DNA from: Fictibacillus nanhaiensis
GTDB taxonomy: Bacteria; Bacillota; Bacilli; Bacillales; Fictibacillaceae
Assembly (NCBI GenBank): GCA_016401345.1
Contig: JAEACG010000001.1
Location: forward strand, 310,001-374,000
DNA: 64,000 nt
Direction of reading: 5' to 3'
Below are positions 1 through 9,021 of the stretch, piece by piece (positions within the stretch are counted from its first letter, which is position 1; each line of letters starts with the position of its first letter). The translations under genes were made by a program, and so were the position numbers. Under the pieces are notes generated by a model that had not been told where the DNA came from, did no database searches, and saw only the letters and a list, made by a program, of their open reading frames with translations.

Positions 1-2331
1 CATAGCAGATATCAGCACTTCACGAGGTTTGGATCCTTCATAGGGTCCTACGATTCCTTTCGATTCCATCGAGTCGATTAATCTTGCCGCCCTTGAATAA
101 CCGATGCGAAATCTTCTTTGAAGCATAGAAACTGAAGCTGTCTGCATATCAACGACTAATCTTACAGCATCACCAAACAGGTCATCTTCAGACTCCATGA
201 CCGCAGGTTCTGCTTCTTCAGTAGGAATCATCTCTGCTTGGTATTGAGCTCTTTGCTGTGTCACACAGTGATCTACGATCGCTTCTACTTCTTCATCTGA
301 TAGAAACGCCCCTTGAACGCGAACGGGTTTTGATGCTCCTGAAGGGAAGAACAACATATCTCCTCTCCCTAAAAGCTTCTCTGCCCCTCCCATATCAAGT
401 ATCGTTCTAGAGTCAGTTTGTGAAGAAACACTAAACGCAATTCGTGACGGAATGTTCGCTTTAATAACACCTGTTATTACATCCACAGACGGACGCTGGG
501 TTGCAATAATTAAGTGAATCCCTGCTGCTCGAGCCATCTGAGCAAGACGAGTGATCGCATCCTCTACGTCACCTGAAGCAACCATCATCAAATCAGCTAG
601 TTCATCAACTATAACTACGATATAAGGTAAAAAAGGCTGTTTTGCATCACCTTTAGCATTTTGTTTTCTTATCGATTCATTGTAACCTTCGATGTTTCGT
701 GTACCGCTATGGGAAAATAGTTCATACCTTCTTTCCATCTCAGAGACCACTCTTTTTAATGCTTGAGCTGCCTTCTTCGGTTCAGTGACGACTGGCGCCA
801 AGAGATGTGGTATCCCGTTATACATATTCAATTCCACCATCTTTGGATCAATCATCATCATTTTCACTTCGTGTGGTTTAGCTCTCATTAGAATACTCGT
901 AATAATGCCGTTTACACACACACTTTTACCGCTTCCGGTTGCTCCTGCCACAAGTAAGTGAGGCATCTTAGAAAGATCTGCGATGATCGGTTCACCAGAG
1001 ATATCTCTTCCTAGACCGATAGCGAGTGGTGATTGTTGTCCAGAAAATTGTGGTGCCTCAAGCACTTCTCTTAATGTCACCATCGAGATCTCCTGATTGG
1101 GCACCTCGATTCCAACAGCTGATTTTCCTGGTATCGGTGCTTCGATACGAATATCTTTTGCTGCTAATGCAAGAGCTAAGTCATCTGATAAATTCACAAT
1201 CTTACTTACTTTAACACCTACATCTGGGTACACTTCATACTTTGTAACGGCCGGTCCCAGGTGAACTTTAAGAACTTTTGCTTTTACCCCAAAGCTTTCA
1301 AACGTTTTTTCAAGTTTCTTCGCATTGCTCTTGCTTGCAGCATATTGCTTGTCTTTGTGCTGACCACTATTTTGAGGCGTTCTAAGATGTTTCATCGTCG
1401 GAAGCTGATAATGTTCGTTCTGGATTACTTCATCACCAAAATTAACAGGTAAAGGTGAAGGTGTCGGCTCATCTTCAGACCCTCTAGCATCCTTTTCATC
1501 TTCTTTTTCTTCATTCTCACCGTACACCTGAGGAGCAAATTTCAACTGAACGCCGCTCTCTGTTTGTTGAACCCTTTTTGTAAAATCTTCAATTACTGGA
1601 TCTTCAGAGATGATGATCTCTTCTGTATCTTCTTCATCATCTACAGTTGCCGGCGTTAAATTTTTCTTTTCTTTTATTTTTTTTGTTCTTTCTTCAGCAA
1701 GTGACGTTTTCTTTTCTTGTAAGTATTCTTTCATTTTAGAAGTTGCTGAACTGGATGTATCGACTAGTTTCTGAAGAAGAACGGATAACGATTTACCCGA
1801 GATCAACAAAAGGCTCCCTATTATTAAAAAGAAGATGACAAGCTTTGTTCCTCCAGCTCCAAACAAAAAATAAAATAGAGCAAAACCGATAGCTCCTACA
1901 AGTCCCCCGCCAATATCGTTGGTTGAGGTTTCCCCTTGAAGCTGCATCCAATAAAGATCCCAAGTGTTTCTTATAACAGAAGCATCTTTCCATTCCCCAC
2001 CGTTCGTTAAATGTTCAAACAAGGTTAGGTGGCTCAATACTAGAAATGAGAAGAAGAGTATATACACACCTGTTAATTTTTTGGATACCAAGACCGGCCA
2101 GCTTCTTTTCCATATCAAATAAAAAGATAATAATATACAAGCAAGCAGAAGTATACCGTACCATTCTCCACTAAAGAATCGCAGTAGATGAACAAATGCC
2201 ATTCCTACATTACCCATCTTAGCAAGTGCTAGAGATGATAATGCGAGGATGGTGAGCCCTGCAATCTCAAACGTCAGCTGCTCTTTCCATCTGCCTTTAT
2301 TTTTAGCTTTCTTTTTTTTGTTTTTTGCCAT
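1..2331 (-). CDS. spoIIIE: DNA translocase SpoIIIE (FtsK family), 3' end cut by window edge
   Basis: ATP-driven septal DNA pump that moves the chromosome into the forespore. The 777 codons present show a Lys-rich N-terminus, about four membrane segments within the first 170 residues, an acidic linker, then the motor with Walker A GATGSGKS near residue 461 and Walker [10 protein letters not shown] near 574. The C-terminal winged-helix gamma domain (FGDAVRLVV...[15 protein letters not shown]) is nearly complete at the left edge, so only a few residues should be missing. The start is the ATG preceded by a GAGGTG ribosome site. It is the last gene seen in this direction, after ylzJ and its terminator. 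SpoIIIE rather than SftA is favoured by the N-terminal membrane domain and the tepA-ylzJ context. Confidence 0.95.
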   Translation of the reverse strand, partial: MAKNKKKKAKNKGRWKEQLTFEIAGLTILALSSLALAKMGNVGMAFVHLLRFFSGEWYGILLLACILLSFYLIWKRSWPVLVSKKLTGVYILFFSFLVLSHLTLFEHLTNGGEWKDASVIRNTWDLYWMQLQGETSTNDIGGGLVGAIGFALFYFLFGAGGTKLVIFFLIIGSLLLISGKSLSVLLQKLVDTSSSATSKMKEYLQEKKTSLAEERTKKIKEKKNLTPATVDDEEDTEEIIISEDPVIEDFTKRVQQTESGVQLKFAPQVYGENEEKEDEKDARGSEDEPTPSPLPVNFGDEVIQNEHYQLPTMKHLRTPQNSGQHKDKQYAASKSNAKKLEKTFESFGVKAKVLKVHLGPAVTKYEVYPDVGVKVSKIVNLSDDLALALAAKDIRIEAPIPGKSAVGIEVPNQEISMVTLREVLEAPQFSGQQSPLAIGLGRDISGEPIIADLSKMPHLLVAGATGSGKSVCVNGIITSILMRAKPHEVKMMMIDPKMVELNMYNGIPHLLAPVVTEPKKAAQALKRVVSEMERRYELFSHSGTRNIEGYNESIRKQNAKGDAKQPFLPYIVVIVDELADLMMVASGDVEDAITRLAQMARAAGIHLIIATQRPSVDVITGVIKANIPSRIAFSVSSQTDSRTILDMGGAEKLLGRGDMLFFPSGASKPVRVQGAFLSDEEVEAIVDHCVTQQRAQYQAEMIPTEEAEPAVMESEDDLFGDAVRLVVDMQTASVSMLQRRFRIGYSRAARLIDSMESKGIVGPYEGSKPREVLISAM

Positions 2332-2379
2332 TTTTTTCACCTCACTAGCATGCAATATTATGTATGTATGAACAAAAAT

Positions 2380-2417
2380 AGAAAGAAAAGCAGCCCTGCA
2401 AATCAGAAGGCTGCTTT
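2380..2417 (-). terminator. Intrinsic terminator after ylzJ
   Basis: Perfect 9-bp stem AAAGCAGCC/GGCTGCTTT (2409-2417 with 2387-2395) followed on the minus strand by a T-rich run. It separates ylzJ from spoIIIE. Confidence 0.8.
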
Positions 2418-2450
2418 AAGATAGTATAGCATAATTCTTAGATGACTTTT

Positions 2451-2660
2451 TTAAAAATTTCGCAGCACCATTCCAGGTTGACAGTCTTCTAGTAAAAAAT
2501 GAGAAGGGTCTGTGCTCATGATCTGAACGATTCTTTTCTCATCACCGATACGTTCTACGAGGACAGGGACATCATTATAAAGTATTACATTCTGCGCCGA
2601 ATGTTCGTTTCCTTCTTCCGGAAACATCAATTCAAAAGGCTGCATCGTATACCAGATCAT
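2451..2660 (-). CDS. ylzJ: YlzJ-like small protein
   Basis: A 69-residue protein beginning [15 protein letters not shown], which resembles the YlzJ-like family found next to tepA in many Bacillaceae. No catalytic motif or membrane segment is visible and the function is unknown. Its ATG overlaps the tepA stop codon by 4 bases (ATGA), implying translational coupling to the ClpP-like protein upstream. A terminator follows it, so tepA-ylzJ ends a transcript. Identification rests on start sequence, length and position; the biochemical role cannot be inferred. Confidence 0.8.
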   Translation of the reverse strand: MIWYTMQPFELMFPEEGNEHSAQNVILYNDVPVLVERIGDEKRIVQIMSTDPSHFLLEDCQPGMVLRNF

Positions 2661-3400
2661 TGTGGCAACCCTTTATCCTCTTCTTTTTTGTTCGCTTCGA
2701 TCAACTCATTCAACTTCTTGATCGCTTGCCCCACTCCGCCTACTGCGTTTATGAGTCCATCACTCACCGCATCTGTTCCAATGACATTCGTACCGATATC
2801 TCGTGTCAGGTTCCCTTTAGAAAACATCAGTTCTTTAAATCGCTCTTCCGTGATATCGGAATGGCTCGTTACGAAAGAGATCACACGGTCCTGCATCTTA
2901 TCTAAATACTCAAACGTTTGCGGTACCCCAATGACCAGACCTGTTAATCGAACCGGATGGATCGTCATGGTAGCCGTTGGTGCGATGAACGAATAATTAG
3001 CGCTTACCGCTATTGGAACTCCTATGGAATGTCCTCCTCCTAATACGAGGGATACACTTGGCTTTGAAAGAGAGGCGATCATCTCAGAGATAGCAAGCCC
3101 AGCTTCTACATCTCCACCAACTGTGTTCAAGATTACAAGTAGCCCTTCGATCTTATGATTCTGTTCAATGGCTACTAATTGCGGAATCAAATGTTCGTAT
3201 TTGGTCGCTTTGTTGTTAGGAGGAAGCTGCATATGTCCTTCGATCTGACCTACAATCGTCAAACAATGTATGCTTGAGCCTTCCATTGTGGGAACGTTCG
3301 TCTGTCCTAGCGACTGTATCTTCTGAATAAGTCCTGAGCTTTCATCTTTCTTTGATGGTGCATCTGTTTGTGGTGCTTCTGTTTCTGGTGTCTGATCCAT
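2657..3400 (-). CDS. tepA: ClpP-like serine protease TepA (translocation-enhancing protein)
   Basis: A 247-residue protein of the ClpP/crotonase fold. The first 40 residues are hydrophilic and Pro/Ser/Lys-rich; the core holds [11 protein letters not shown], then GGGHSIG with the likely nucleophile Ser125 and TIHP with the likely His148. The B. subtilis homologue was named for an effect on protein export and is linked to spore protein turnover; that role is family knowledge, not visible here. The length matches the family. It has its own short gap from rnjB with a terminator between, and overlaps ylzJ by 4 bases. Confidence 0.88.
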   Translation of the reverse strand: MDQTPETEAPQTDAPSKKDESSGLIQKIQSLGQTNVPTMEGSSIHCLTIVGQIEGHMQLPPNNKATKYEHLIPQLVAIEQNHKIEGLLVILNTVGGDVEAGLAISEMIASLSKPSVSLVLGGGHSIGVPIAVSANYSFIAPTATMTIHPVRLTGLVIGVPQTFEYLDKMQDRVISFVTSHSDITEERFKELMFSKGNLTRDIGTNVIGTDAVSDGLINAVGGVGQAIKKLNELIEANKKEEDKGLPQ

Positions 3401-3470
3401 AATTCATACCCCTTCTAAGTTAGGTTCTTCTTAGTATGGGCGTAATTTCCATTCATATGAGAAAAAAATA

Positions 3471-3493
3471 AAAACCCGCTTTATCAGCGGGTT
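3471..3493 (-). terminator. Intrinsic terminator overlapping the rnjB stop codon
   Basis: Stem AACCCGCT/AGCGGGTT with a short loop, followed on the minus strand by TTTATTTTTTT. The 5' arm begins inside the TAA stop of rnjB, so terminator and coding end are fused. Confidence 0.9.
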
Positions 3494-5159
3494 AAATTTC
3501 CATAATAATTGGCATGATCATTGGTCTTCTCTTTGTTTTTTCAAATAGATACTGACTTAATGTATCTCTGACGTTTGATTTCAGACTAGACCATTCTTTC
3601 ATATTTTCGTTCATGCACTTTTCAAGTACATCACGAACTTTTGTATTTGCTTCGTGAAGAAGAGCTTCACTTTCACGAACATATACAAAGCCTCTTGAGA
3701 TGATCTCAGGTCCTGAGATCAGCTTATGTGAATCTTTGCTGATCGTAACGACAACGACTAAGATTCCATCTTGTGATAAAAGTTTACGGTCACGAAGCAC
3801 GATGTTTCCGATATCTCCTACACCGAGTCCATCTACTAATACGTTTCCTGAAGGCACTTTTCCGGTTTTTTGCGCGAATCCGTTAGCGAACTCCACCACT
3901 TCACCTTTATCAACGATAAAAATGTTGTCTTTTTCAACTCCAACTTCAATCGCTAATTTTTGATGGGCTTTTTGCATCTTATATTCACCGTGAACCGGCA
4001 TAAAATATTTAGGTCTCATCATACTGAGCATGAACTTAAGCTCTTCAGCACTACCGTGTCCTGATACATGAACCTTCTTCTGGCCAAAGATAACATCTGC
4101 TCCTGTACGCATCAGTTTATCAACCATCTTCGCGACAGAAGTTTCATTGCCAGGTATCGGGGTAGCGGCAATAACGACTGTATCTGAAGGTCGAAGTGCG
4201 ATCTGTTTATGTGATTTTTGCGCCATTCTAGACAACGCCGCCATTGATTCGCCTTGGCTTCCTGTTGTTAAGATGACAACCTTTTCATCGCTGTAATCGT
4301 TTGCTTGATCGATCGTAACTAACAGATCTTTTTCAATCGTCAAATAACCTAGCTGTGATGCAATATCAACAACTTTTACCATACTTCTTCCGTTAACAGC
4401 TACTTTTCTGTTTGTTTTGGCAGCTGCGTTCATTACTTGCTGAACACGATGTACATTTGAAGCGAAGGAAGCGATGATGATTCTTCCCTTTGCCGCTTGG
4501 AATACATCAAGGATCTCTTGTCCAACTTGTGCTTCTGGACCTGTAGATCCTGGTCGTTCTGCATTCGTACTGTCTGAAAGCAGACACAGTACTCCTTCTT
4601 CAGCTAGGCTTGAAATCTTCCCAAATTCGGTATGCTGTCCATCGATCGGTGTATGATCGATCTTAAAATCACCAGTATTTGCAATAATTCCCTGTGACGT
4701 GTGAATTGCAATTCCTACTGCATCTGGAATACTGTGATTTACGTGGAAGAAGCTTACCTTCGCACTGTTGAATGAAAGCTTTTGGTTCGTTTCAATCATA
4801 TTTAATTCTGTGGAACGCAAAAGTCCCGCTTCTTTTAATTTTGCTTCTACTAGTCCTAATGTTAAACGCGTTCCATAAACAGGTACAGGTACTTGTCTTA
4901 AGACATATGGAAGGCCACCGATATGGTCTTCATGGGCATGAGTTAAGAAGATTCCAGTCACACGCTCCAGGTTTTCCTTCAAGTAGGTCACATCTGGTAT
5001 GACGATGTCGATTCCAAGCATTTCCTCTTGAGGGAACATAAGACCTGAGTCCATAACAAAAATTTCCTCACCTGTATCCACTACATACATGTTTTTGCCG
5101 ATCTCACCGACTCCGCCCAAGGCAAAAACTTTAATTTTATCTCTATTTTGTTTTGACAA
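3492..5159 (-). CDS. rnjB: Ribonuclease J2
   Basis: A 555-residue metallo-beta-lactamase/beta-CASP RNase that partners RNase J1 in 5'-3' exonuclease and endonuclease mRNA decay. The metal motif HAHEDHIGG is intact, followed by the beta-CASP region and a C-terminal domain. I place the start at TTG 5159, preceded by AGGAGG at a 10-base spacing; this gives MSKQNRDKIKVFALGG and the family length. A longer in-frame reading from 5222 has no ribosome site and would begin upstream of the predicted transcription start. J2 rather than J1 is inferred from position after dapA and before tepA, as in B. subtilis. Confidence 0.92.
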   Translation of the reverse strand: MSKQNRDKIKVFALGGVGEIGKNMYVVDTGEEIFVMDSGLMFPQEEMLGIDIVIPDVTYLKENLERVTGIFLTHAHEDHIGGLPYVLRQVPVPVYGTRLTLGLVEAKLKEAGLLRSTELNMIETNQKLSFNSAKVSFFHVNHSIPDAVGIAIHTSQGIIANTGDFKIDHTPIDGQHTEFGKISSLAEEGVLCLLSDSTNAERPGSTGPEAQVGQEILDVFQAAKGRIIIASFASNVHRVQQVMNAAAKTNRKVAVNGRSMVKVVDIASQLGYLTIEKDLLVTIDQANDYSDEKVVILTTGSQGESMAALSRMAQKSHKQIALRPSDTVVIAATPIPGNETSVAKMVDKLMRTGADVIFGQKKVHVSGHGSAEELKFMLSMMRPKYFMPVHGEYKMQKAHQKLAIEVGVEKDNIFIVDKGEVVEFANGFAQKTGKVPSGNVLVDGLGVGDIGNIVLRDRKLLSQDGILVVVVTISKDSHKLISGPEIISRGFVYVRESEALLHEANTKVRDVLEKCMNENMKEWSSLKSNVRDTLSQYLFEKTKRRPMIMPIIMEI

Positions 5160-5220
5160 TGTGTATATTCCTCCTATGTTGTATGTAAAAAAAGATTTCC
5201 CGATCACGTCACTTAAAAAC

Positions 5221-5250
5221 ATTATACTCTATGAGAGGAATACAAAACAA
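5221..5250 (-). promoter_or_regulatory. Sigma-A-like promoter for rnjB
   Basis: On the minus strand, TTGTTT (5245-5250), an 18-base spacer and a consensus TATAAT (5221-5226). Transcription would start near 5214, about 55 bases before the TTG start codon. Confidence 0.6.
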
Positions 5251-5374
5251 GACTGAGCAAAAGACAAATAAAAATAAGGTTATCGTTGTACGTAATAGTA
5301 TTGAAACTTTGGTCTAAGTTTTTCTGTATTTACACACCAGCTGGCAGTACGATCAATAATGAGTAGAATTAAGT
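5251..5374. other. Gap between rnjB and dapA, promoter-proximal part
   Basis: The whole dapA-rnjB gap runs from 5160 to 5655 (496 bases). This part is AT-rich with no convincing coding frame or repeat. On the plus strand a weak promoter-like pair TTGAAA (5301-5306) and TGTATT (5325-5330), spaced 18, lies ahead of the plus-strand hairpin at 5375-5413. The short open frames here lack ribosome sites and are not called as genes. Confidence 0.5.
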
Positions 5375-5413
5375 CTCTGATTCGATGTTTCTTGTTTGAA
5401 TCAGGGCTTTTTT
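5375..5413 (+). terminator. Plus-strand terminator-like hairpin without a plus-strand gene
   Basis: CTCTGATTC (5375-5383) pairs with GAATCAGGG (5398-5406) through nine positions including one wobble, with a 14-base loop, and is followed by CTTTTTTGTTTT on the plus strand. It has the form of an intrinsic terminator, yet no plus-strand gene is present; it may end a short transcript or be a remnant. Confidence 0.45.
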
Positions 5414-5493
5414 GTTTTACATGGAAGCCGTTGCGGCTGTTTGATCTAGATTGAAACGTTCGTTTTGTTTGTGGAAATCGCAAAGTTATATAA

Positions 5494-5577
5494 TTTCACG
5501 GTAATATATTTTATTTTCACGGTAAATCAAAATATATTCACATATAGAGCCAATAATTTCACGGATAAAATTATTTA
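5494..5577. repeat. Four-unit direct-repeat array with 21-bp period (TTTCACGG units)
   Basis: Units start at 5494, 5515, 5536 and 5557, exactly 21 bases apart. Units 1 and 2 begin TTTCACGGTAA, unit 4 TTTCACGGATAA, and unit 3 is degenerate (ATTCACATAT). The remainder of each unit is AT-rich and not conserved. Twenty-one bases is two helical turns, so all copies face the same side of the DNA, which suggests a protein-binding array. It lies about 245 bases upstream of the rnjB promoter and about 30 bases beyond the dapA terminator. Confidence 0.75.
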
Positions 5578-5608
5578 ACCGATTTTCGACAAAATGCGGC
5601 AACATCAA

Positions 5609-5651
5609 AAAAGGGCAGCGCATATAAATCACATGCGAAGCCCTGTTTTAC
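5609..5651 (-). terminator. Intrinsic terminator after dapA
   Basis: On the minus strand AGGGC..CGCAT pairs with ATGCG..GCCCT around an AT-rich loop, followed by TTTTTTG. It begins just past the dapA stop and closes the spoVFA-dapA unit. Confidence 0.8.
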
Positions 5652-5655
5652 TGTT

Positions 5656-6525
5656 TTACAAGCTGTTTAATCTGTTTGAGAGTGCTTCTCTTTCAGATTG
5701 ATTTAAAGGTAATAACGGCAATCTGACTCCACCAACATCAAGCCCTCTTAATTGTAGCGCTGTCTTTACAGGAGCGGGACTCGGTGCTTTAAAGAGCTCC
5801 TGCATAACCGGGAGCAACTTTCGGTGAATACGAGCAGCTTCTTTATTTTCGCCATTGCTAAACGCTTTAATCATCGTTTGCATCTCGTTACCGATCACAT
5901 GTGAAGCCACTGAAACGATTCCCGCACTTCCTATTGCTAAAGAAGGAAGGGTTAGACCGTCGTCACCGCTGTAAACAACAAAGTCGTCCGGAGTATTCTC
6001 AATAACTTCACTCATTGTATCTAAATTTCCGCCTGCATCTTTTAATGCAACAATGTTCGGTACTTCAGCTAGTCGAAGCACGGTTTCAACCGAAAATGTA
6101 ATTACTGATCTTCCCGGTATGTTATACGCCATGATTGGAAGGCTGATTGCACTTGCAATTGCTTTATAATGAGCGATGATACCCTCTTGACTTGGTTTAT
6201 TATAATACGGTGCTACGATCATAATTGCATCCACACCGATTTCTTCAGCTTTTTTTGAAAGATCAATGGATGCTTTCGTATTGTTACTTCCTGTTCCTGC
6301 AACCACAGGTACTCTGCCATCGACTACTTTTACAACATGTTTAAAAAGCGCTATTTTTTCTTCTGTAGTCAAAGTCGCAGACTCTCCGGTAGTCCCAGCT
6401 ACTACTAGACTATCCGTTCCATTGTTAAGCAGATGGTTAACCAGTTTCGTCGTCCTGCCAAAATCGATGTTCCCTTTGCTGTCAAAAGGCGTTACCATCG
6501 CAGTGCTAATACTACCAAAATTCAT
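5656..6525 (-). CDS. dapA: 4-hydroxy-tetrahydrodipicolinate synthase
   Basis: Condenses pyruvate with aspartate semialdehyde, the first committed step to dipicolinate, diaminopimelate and lysine; cytoplasmic. The 289 residues form a class I aldolase barrel with GTTGES (residues 44-49), the catalytic Tyr134 in AYNIPGRS and the Schiff-base Lys162 in IVALKDAGG. The start is the ATG after AGGAG. It is 12 bases downstream of dapG in the spoVFA-spoVFB-asd-dapG-dapA cluster and is followed by a terminator. During sporulation its product feeds SpoVFA/B. Length is typical of the family. Confidence 0.97.
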   Translation of the reverse strand: MNFGSISTAMVTPFDSKGNIDFGRTTKLVNHLLNNGTDSLVVAGTTGESATLTTEEKIALFKHVVKVVDGRVPVVAGTGSNNTKASIDLSKKAEEIGVDAIMIVAPYYNKPSQEGIIAHYKAIASAISLPIMAYNIPGRSVITFSVETVLRLAEVPNIVALKDAGGNLDTMSEVIENTPDDFVVYSGDDGLTLPSLAIGSAGIVSVASHVIGNEMQTMIKAFSNGENKEAARIHRKLLPVMQELFKAPSPAPVKTALQLRGLDVGGVRLPLLPLNQSEREALSNRLNSL

Positions 6526-6537
6526 TTACTTCACTCC

Positions 6538-7803
6538 TCAATACTCATTAAACTGCTGCTGTACAATTTCTTGTAAGTTCGCAGATATTCCTTCCTCATT
6601 CAAACGAAAAGCGGAATGAAGAGCATTTACCGATTCAATCAGATCTGCTTTCTTAACCAGCACCCAGATCGTCGTATGCGAATCAGCAGATTGTAAGATT
6701 TGTATGTTCCTGCTAGATAATGATTCTACGATAGCTGCTGTAACCCCTGGCGTTCCTGCGATGCCAGCTCCCACTGCTGATACTTTAGCACAATCACGGT
6801 TCACTTCAGGTTCGTATCCAAGATCTTTTAATTTTGCTAAAGCCATATCCGTCTTGTCTTCCATGATCGTATATACGACACCTTTTGGACTGATGTTGAT
6901 AAAGTCTACTGAAATTTGTTCTTGGGCCATGGCTTTGAACACTTTTGTATGAAGGTCATACTGACCATCGTTGGCATACACTTTAATTTGAGTAATGTTT
7001 GAAACATGTGCAATACCCGTGATGATCGATTCCTGAACGTCTTTACCAGCAGGTCCCTTTACGGCTGATGTAACAAGGGTTCCTGGAAGATCTGAATAGG
7101 TTGAACGAATTCTTAACGGGATCTTGGCTTGCATGGCGATCTCTACAGCACGTGGATGAATGACCTTTGCTCCTTGATAAGCCATGTTGCAGATTTCAGC
7201 ATATGTTACGACGGATAGCGGTCTTGCATCTTTAACAAGTCTAGGGTCAGCAGTCATTACCCCTTCTACATCTGTAAAAATATCAATAAACTCAGCTTCT
7301 AAAGCAGCTCCTAATGCCGAAGCACTCGTGTCACTTCCACCTCTACCAAGTGTTGCGATATCTCCAGTTTTAGATTGGCCTTGAAAACCTGCAACAACTA
7401 CTACTTGATGATGTTCAAGTTCTGACTTTATCCGATCTACTTTCATATCTATAATTCTAGCATTTGAGAAGTCATCATTGGTTCTAAAGCCTGCTTGTGG
7501 ACCTGTTAAGGCTACAGATGAAAGACCTGTTGTATTTAACATTCCAGAGAATACAACTGATGAAATGATTTCTCCGCAAGACAACAAGAGGTCTTGTTCT
7601 CTGTTAGAAATCTTATTTTTATCCCCTACAAGGCTTAATAAAGTATCAGTAGCGTAAGGATCACCGAAACGTCCCATTGCTGAAACGACACAAACCACTT
7701 TATAGCCTTCTTCTACAGCATTTTTAATATGACGGATCGCTTCAACACGTCCTGTGTCATCTTTTAAAGAAGTTCCCCCAAATTTTTGAACGATTATCTT
7801 CAT
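6538..7803 (-). CDS. dapG: Aspartokinase I (DapG)
   Basis: Phosphorylates aspartate at the start of the aspartate-family pathway. The N-terminus KIIVQKFGGTSLKD is the kinase signature, and the GRGGSDTSA segment supports substrate binding. Two ACT domains fill the C-terminal third, as expected for allosteric control; in B. subtilis this isozyme responds to meso-diaminopimelate. The 421 residues are slightly longer than the B. subtilis protein. It lies between asd (21 bases upstream) and dapA (12 bases downstream). Assignment to DapG rather than LysC or YclM rests on the operon context. Confidence 0.94.
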   Translation of the reverse strand: MKIIVQKFGGTSLKDDTGRVEAIRHIKNAVEEGYKVVCVVSAMGRFGDPYATDTLLSLVGDKNKISNREQDLLLSCGEIISSVVFSGMLNTTGLSSVALTGPQAGFRTNDDFSNARIIDMKVDRIKSELEHHQVVVVAGFQGQSKTGDIATLGRGGSDTSASALGAALEAEFIDIFTDVEGVMTADPRLVKDARPLSVVTYAEICNMAYQGAKVIHPRAVEIAMQAKIPLRIRSTYSDLPGTLVTSAVKGPAGKDVQESIITGIAHVSNITQIKVYANDGQYDLHTKVFKAMAQEQISVDFINISPKGVVYTIMEDKTDMALAKLKDLGYEPEVNRDCAKVSAVGAGIAGTPGVTAAIVESLSSRNIQILQSADSHTTIWVLVKKADLIESVNALHSAFRLNEEGISANLQEIVQQQFNEY

Positions 7804-7824
7804 GAATGCACCTTCTTTATAAAA

Positions 7825-8868
7825 TTAAAGCAGATCTAATTTGATTAAGCTCTCTGCGATTTGAACGGAGTTATATGCAGCACCTTTAAGTAAGTTATCT
7901 GATACTACCCACATGTGATAGGCGTTATCACGGTCTAAGTCTTTACGTATTCTGCCAACAAAAACATCAGGCAGACCTGCAGCTATTGCAGGCATAGGGT
8001 AGATCTGTTCTTCAGGCTGATCCTGAAGCGTGATGCCTGGAGATGTTTTTAATAGTTCTCTTATTTCTTGAACGGTAGGGTTGCCATTCTCAAATTCTGC
8101 ATACAAAGATTCTGAGTGTCCTGTCTCAACAGGTAATCGCACACACGTTGCTGCGATCTCTAGATTTTCTAAGTGCATAATCTTTTTTGTTTCGTTCATC
8201 ATTTTCAACTCTTCAAATGTATAGCCGTTCTCTTCAAATTTATCAATTTGTGGAACCGCGTTGAAAGCGATCTGATAGTGCTTTTTGTCTGAAGCACAAG
8301 GCATGATAGACGCCTCGAAAGATTCATCGTTTAGAATCGCTCTTGATTGTTCTTTTAATTCCTCAACTGCTTTTGCTCCTGCTCCTGAAACAGCTTGATA
8401 AGTAGAAACAATTACTTTTTTAAGACCGAACTTTTCGTGAAGAGGCTGAAGAGCAACGACCATCTGTATGGTCGAACAGTTCGGATTTGCAATAATTCCA
8501 TTATGTTTTAATAGATCTTGTTCGTTTACCTCTGGTACGACGAGTGGTACGTTCGGATCCATCCTGAATGCGCTCGTGTTGTCTACAACGATTGCTCCTC
8601 TTTTCACCGCTTCGTGTGCAAGAGCTTTTGAAACTGAACCTCCAGCAGAGAACAAAGCAAGATCTACACCTTCAAATGCCTCTGGTGTTGCTTCTTGAAT
8701 CGTATGAGATTCTCCATTAAAGGAAATGACCTGTCCTGCTGAACGTTTACTTGCAAGAAGGGATAGTTTCTTTATTGGAAAATTTTTTTCACTTAACGTG
8801 TTTAACATCTGCTGGCCAACTGCGCCAGTTGCTCCTACTACAGCTACATGAAATGATTTTTGGCTCAT
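7825..8868 (-). CDS. asd: Aspartate-semialdehyde dehydrogenase
   Basis: Reduces aspartyl phosphate to aspartate semialdehyde with NADPH. The 347 residues carry the dinucleotide-binding GATGAVGQQ (12-20), the catalytic Cys131 in NPNCSTIQM, and a later RLPVETGHSES segment with the likely active-site His. ATG start with a ribosome site upstream. It follows spoVFB after a 153-base gap that contains a hairpin, so it may be expressed both from the upstream sporulation promoter and on its own in vegetative cells, as is known for B. subtilis. Confidence 0.97.
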   Translation of the reverse strand: MSQKSFHVAVVGATGAVGQQMLNTLSEKNFPIKKLSLLASKRSAGQVISFNGESHTIQEATPEAFEGVDLALFSAGGSVSKALAHEAVKRGAIVVDNTSAFRMDPNVPLVVPEVNEQDLLKHNGIIANPNCSTIQMVVALQPLHEKFGLKKVIVSTYQAVSGAGAKAVEELKEQSRAILNDESFEASIMPCASDKKHYQIAFNAVPQIDKFEENGYTFEELKMMNETKKIMHLENLEIAATCVRLPVETGHSESLYAEFENGNPTVQEIRELLKTSPGITLQDQPEEQIYPMPAIAAGLPDVFVGRIRKDLDRDNAYHMWVVSDNLLKGAAYNSVQIAESLIKLDLL

Positions 8869-8914
8869 ACTTTATTAACTCCTTTATTGTTTAAGGTAAG
8901 CAATCTACAACAGA

Positions 8915-8943
8915 AGGAGAAACTCAAAGTTTTAGTTTCTCCT
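8915..8943 (-). terminator. Hairpin between spoVFB and asd (possible partial terminator)
   Basis: Perfect 10-bp stem AGGAGAAACT/AGTTTCTCCT with a 9-base loop, followed on the minus strand by TTCTGTTG, a weak T-tract. It may partly separate sporulation transcription of spoVFAB from asd-dapG-dapA. The AT-rich stretch 8950-8990 just upstream has no promoter I can name with confidence. Confidence 0.6.
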
Positions 8944-9021
8944 AGTTAATCCATATAATTTATCATATTTTATCATAAACTTTGAGGTTATGAACGGATT
9001 TTCTTCTGTTGTTTCAATCTA

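Noticed and set aside
2499-2996. 165-codon plus-strand open frame across ylzJ and tepA
   Set aside because: It is antisense to two well-supported genes and has no recognisable protein features.
5280-5483. A 67-codon minus-strand open frame between dapA and rnjB
   Set aside because: No ribosome site, no recognisable domain, and it covers the plus-strand hairpin; judged to be chance.
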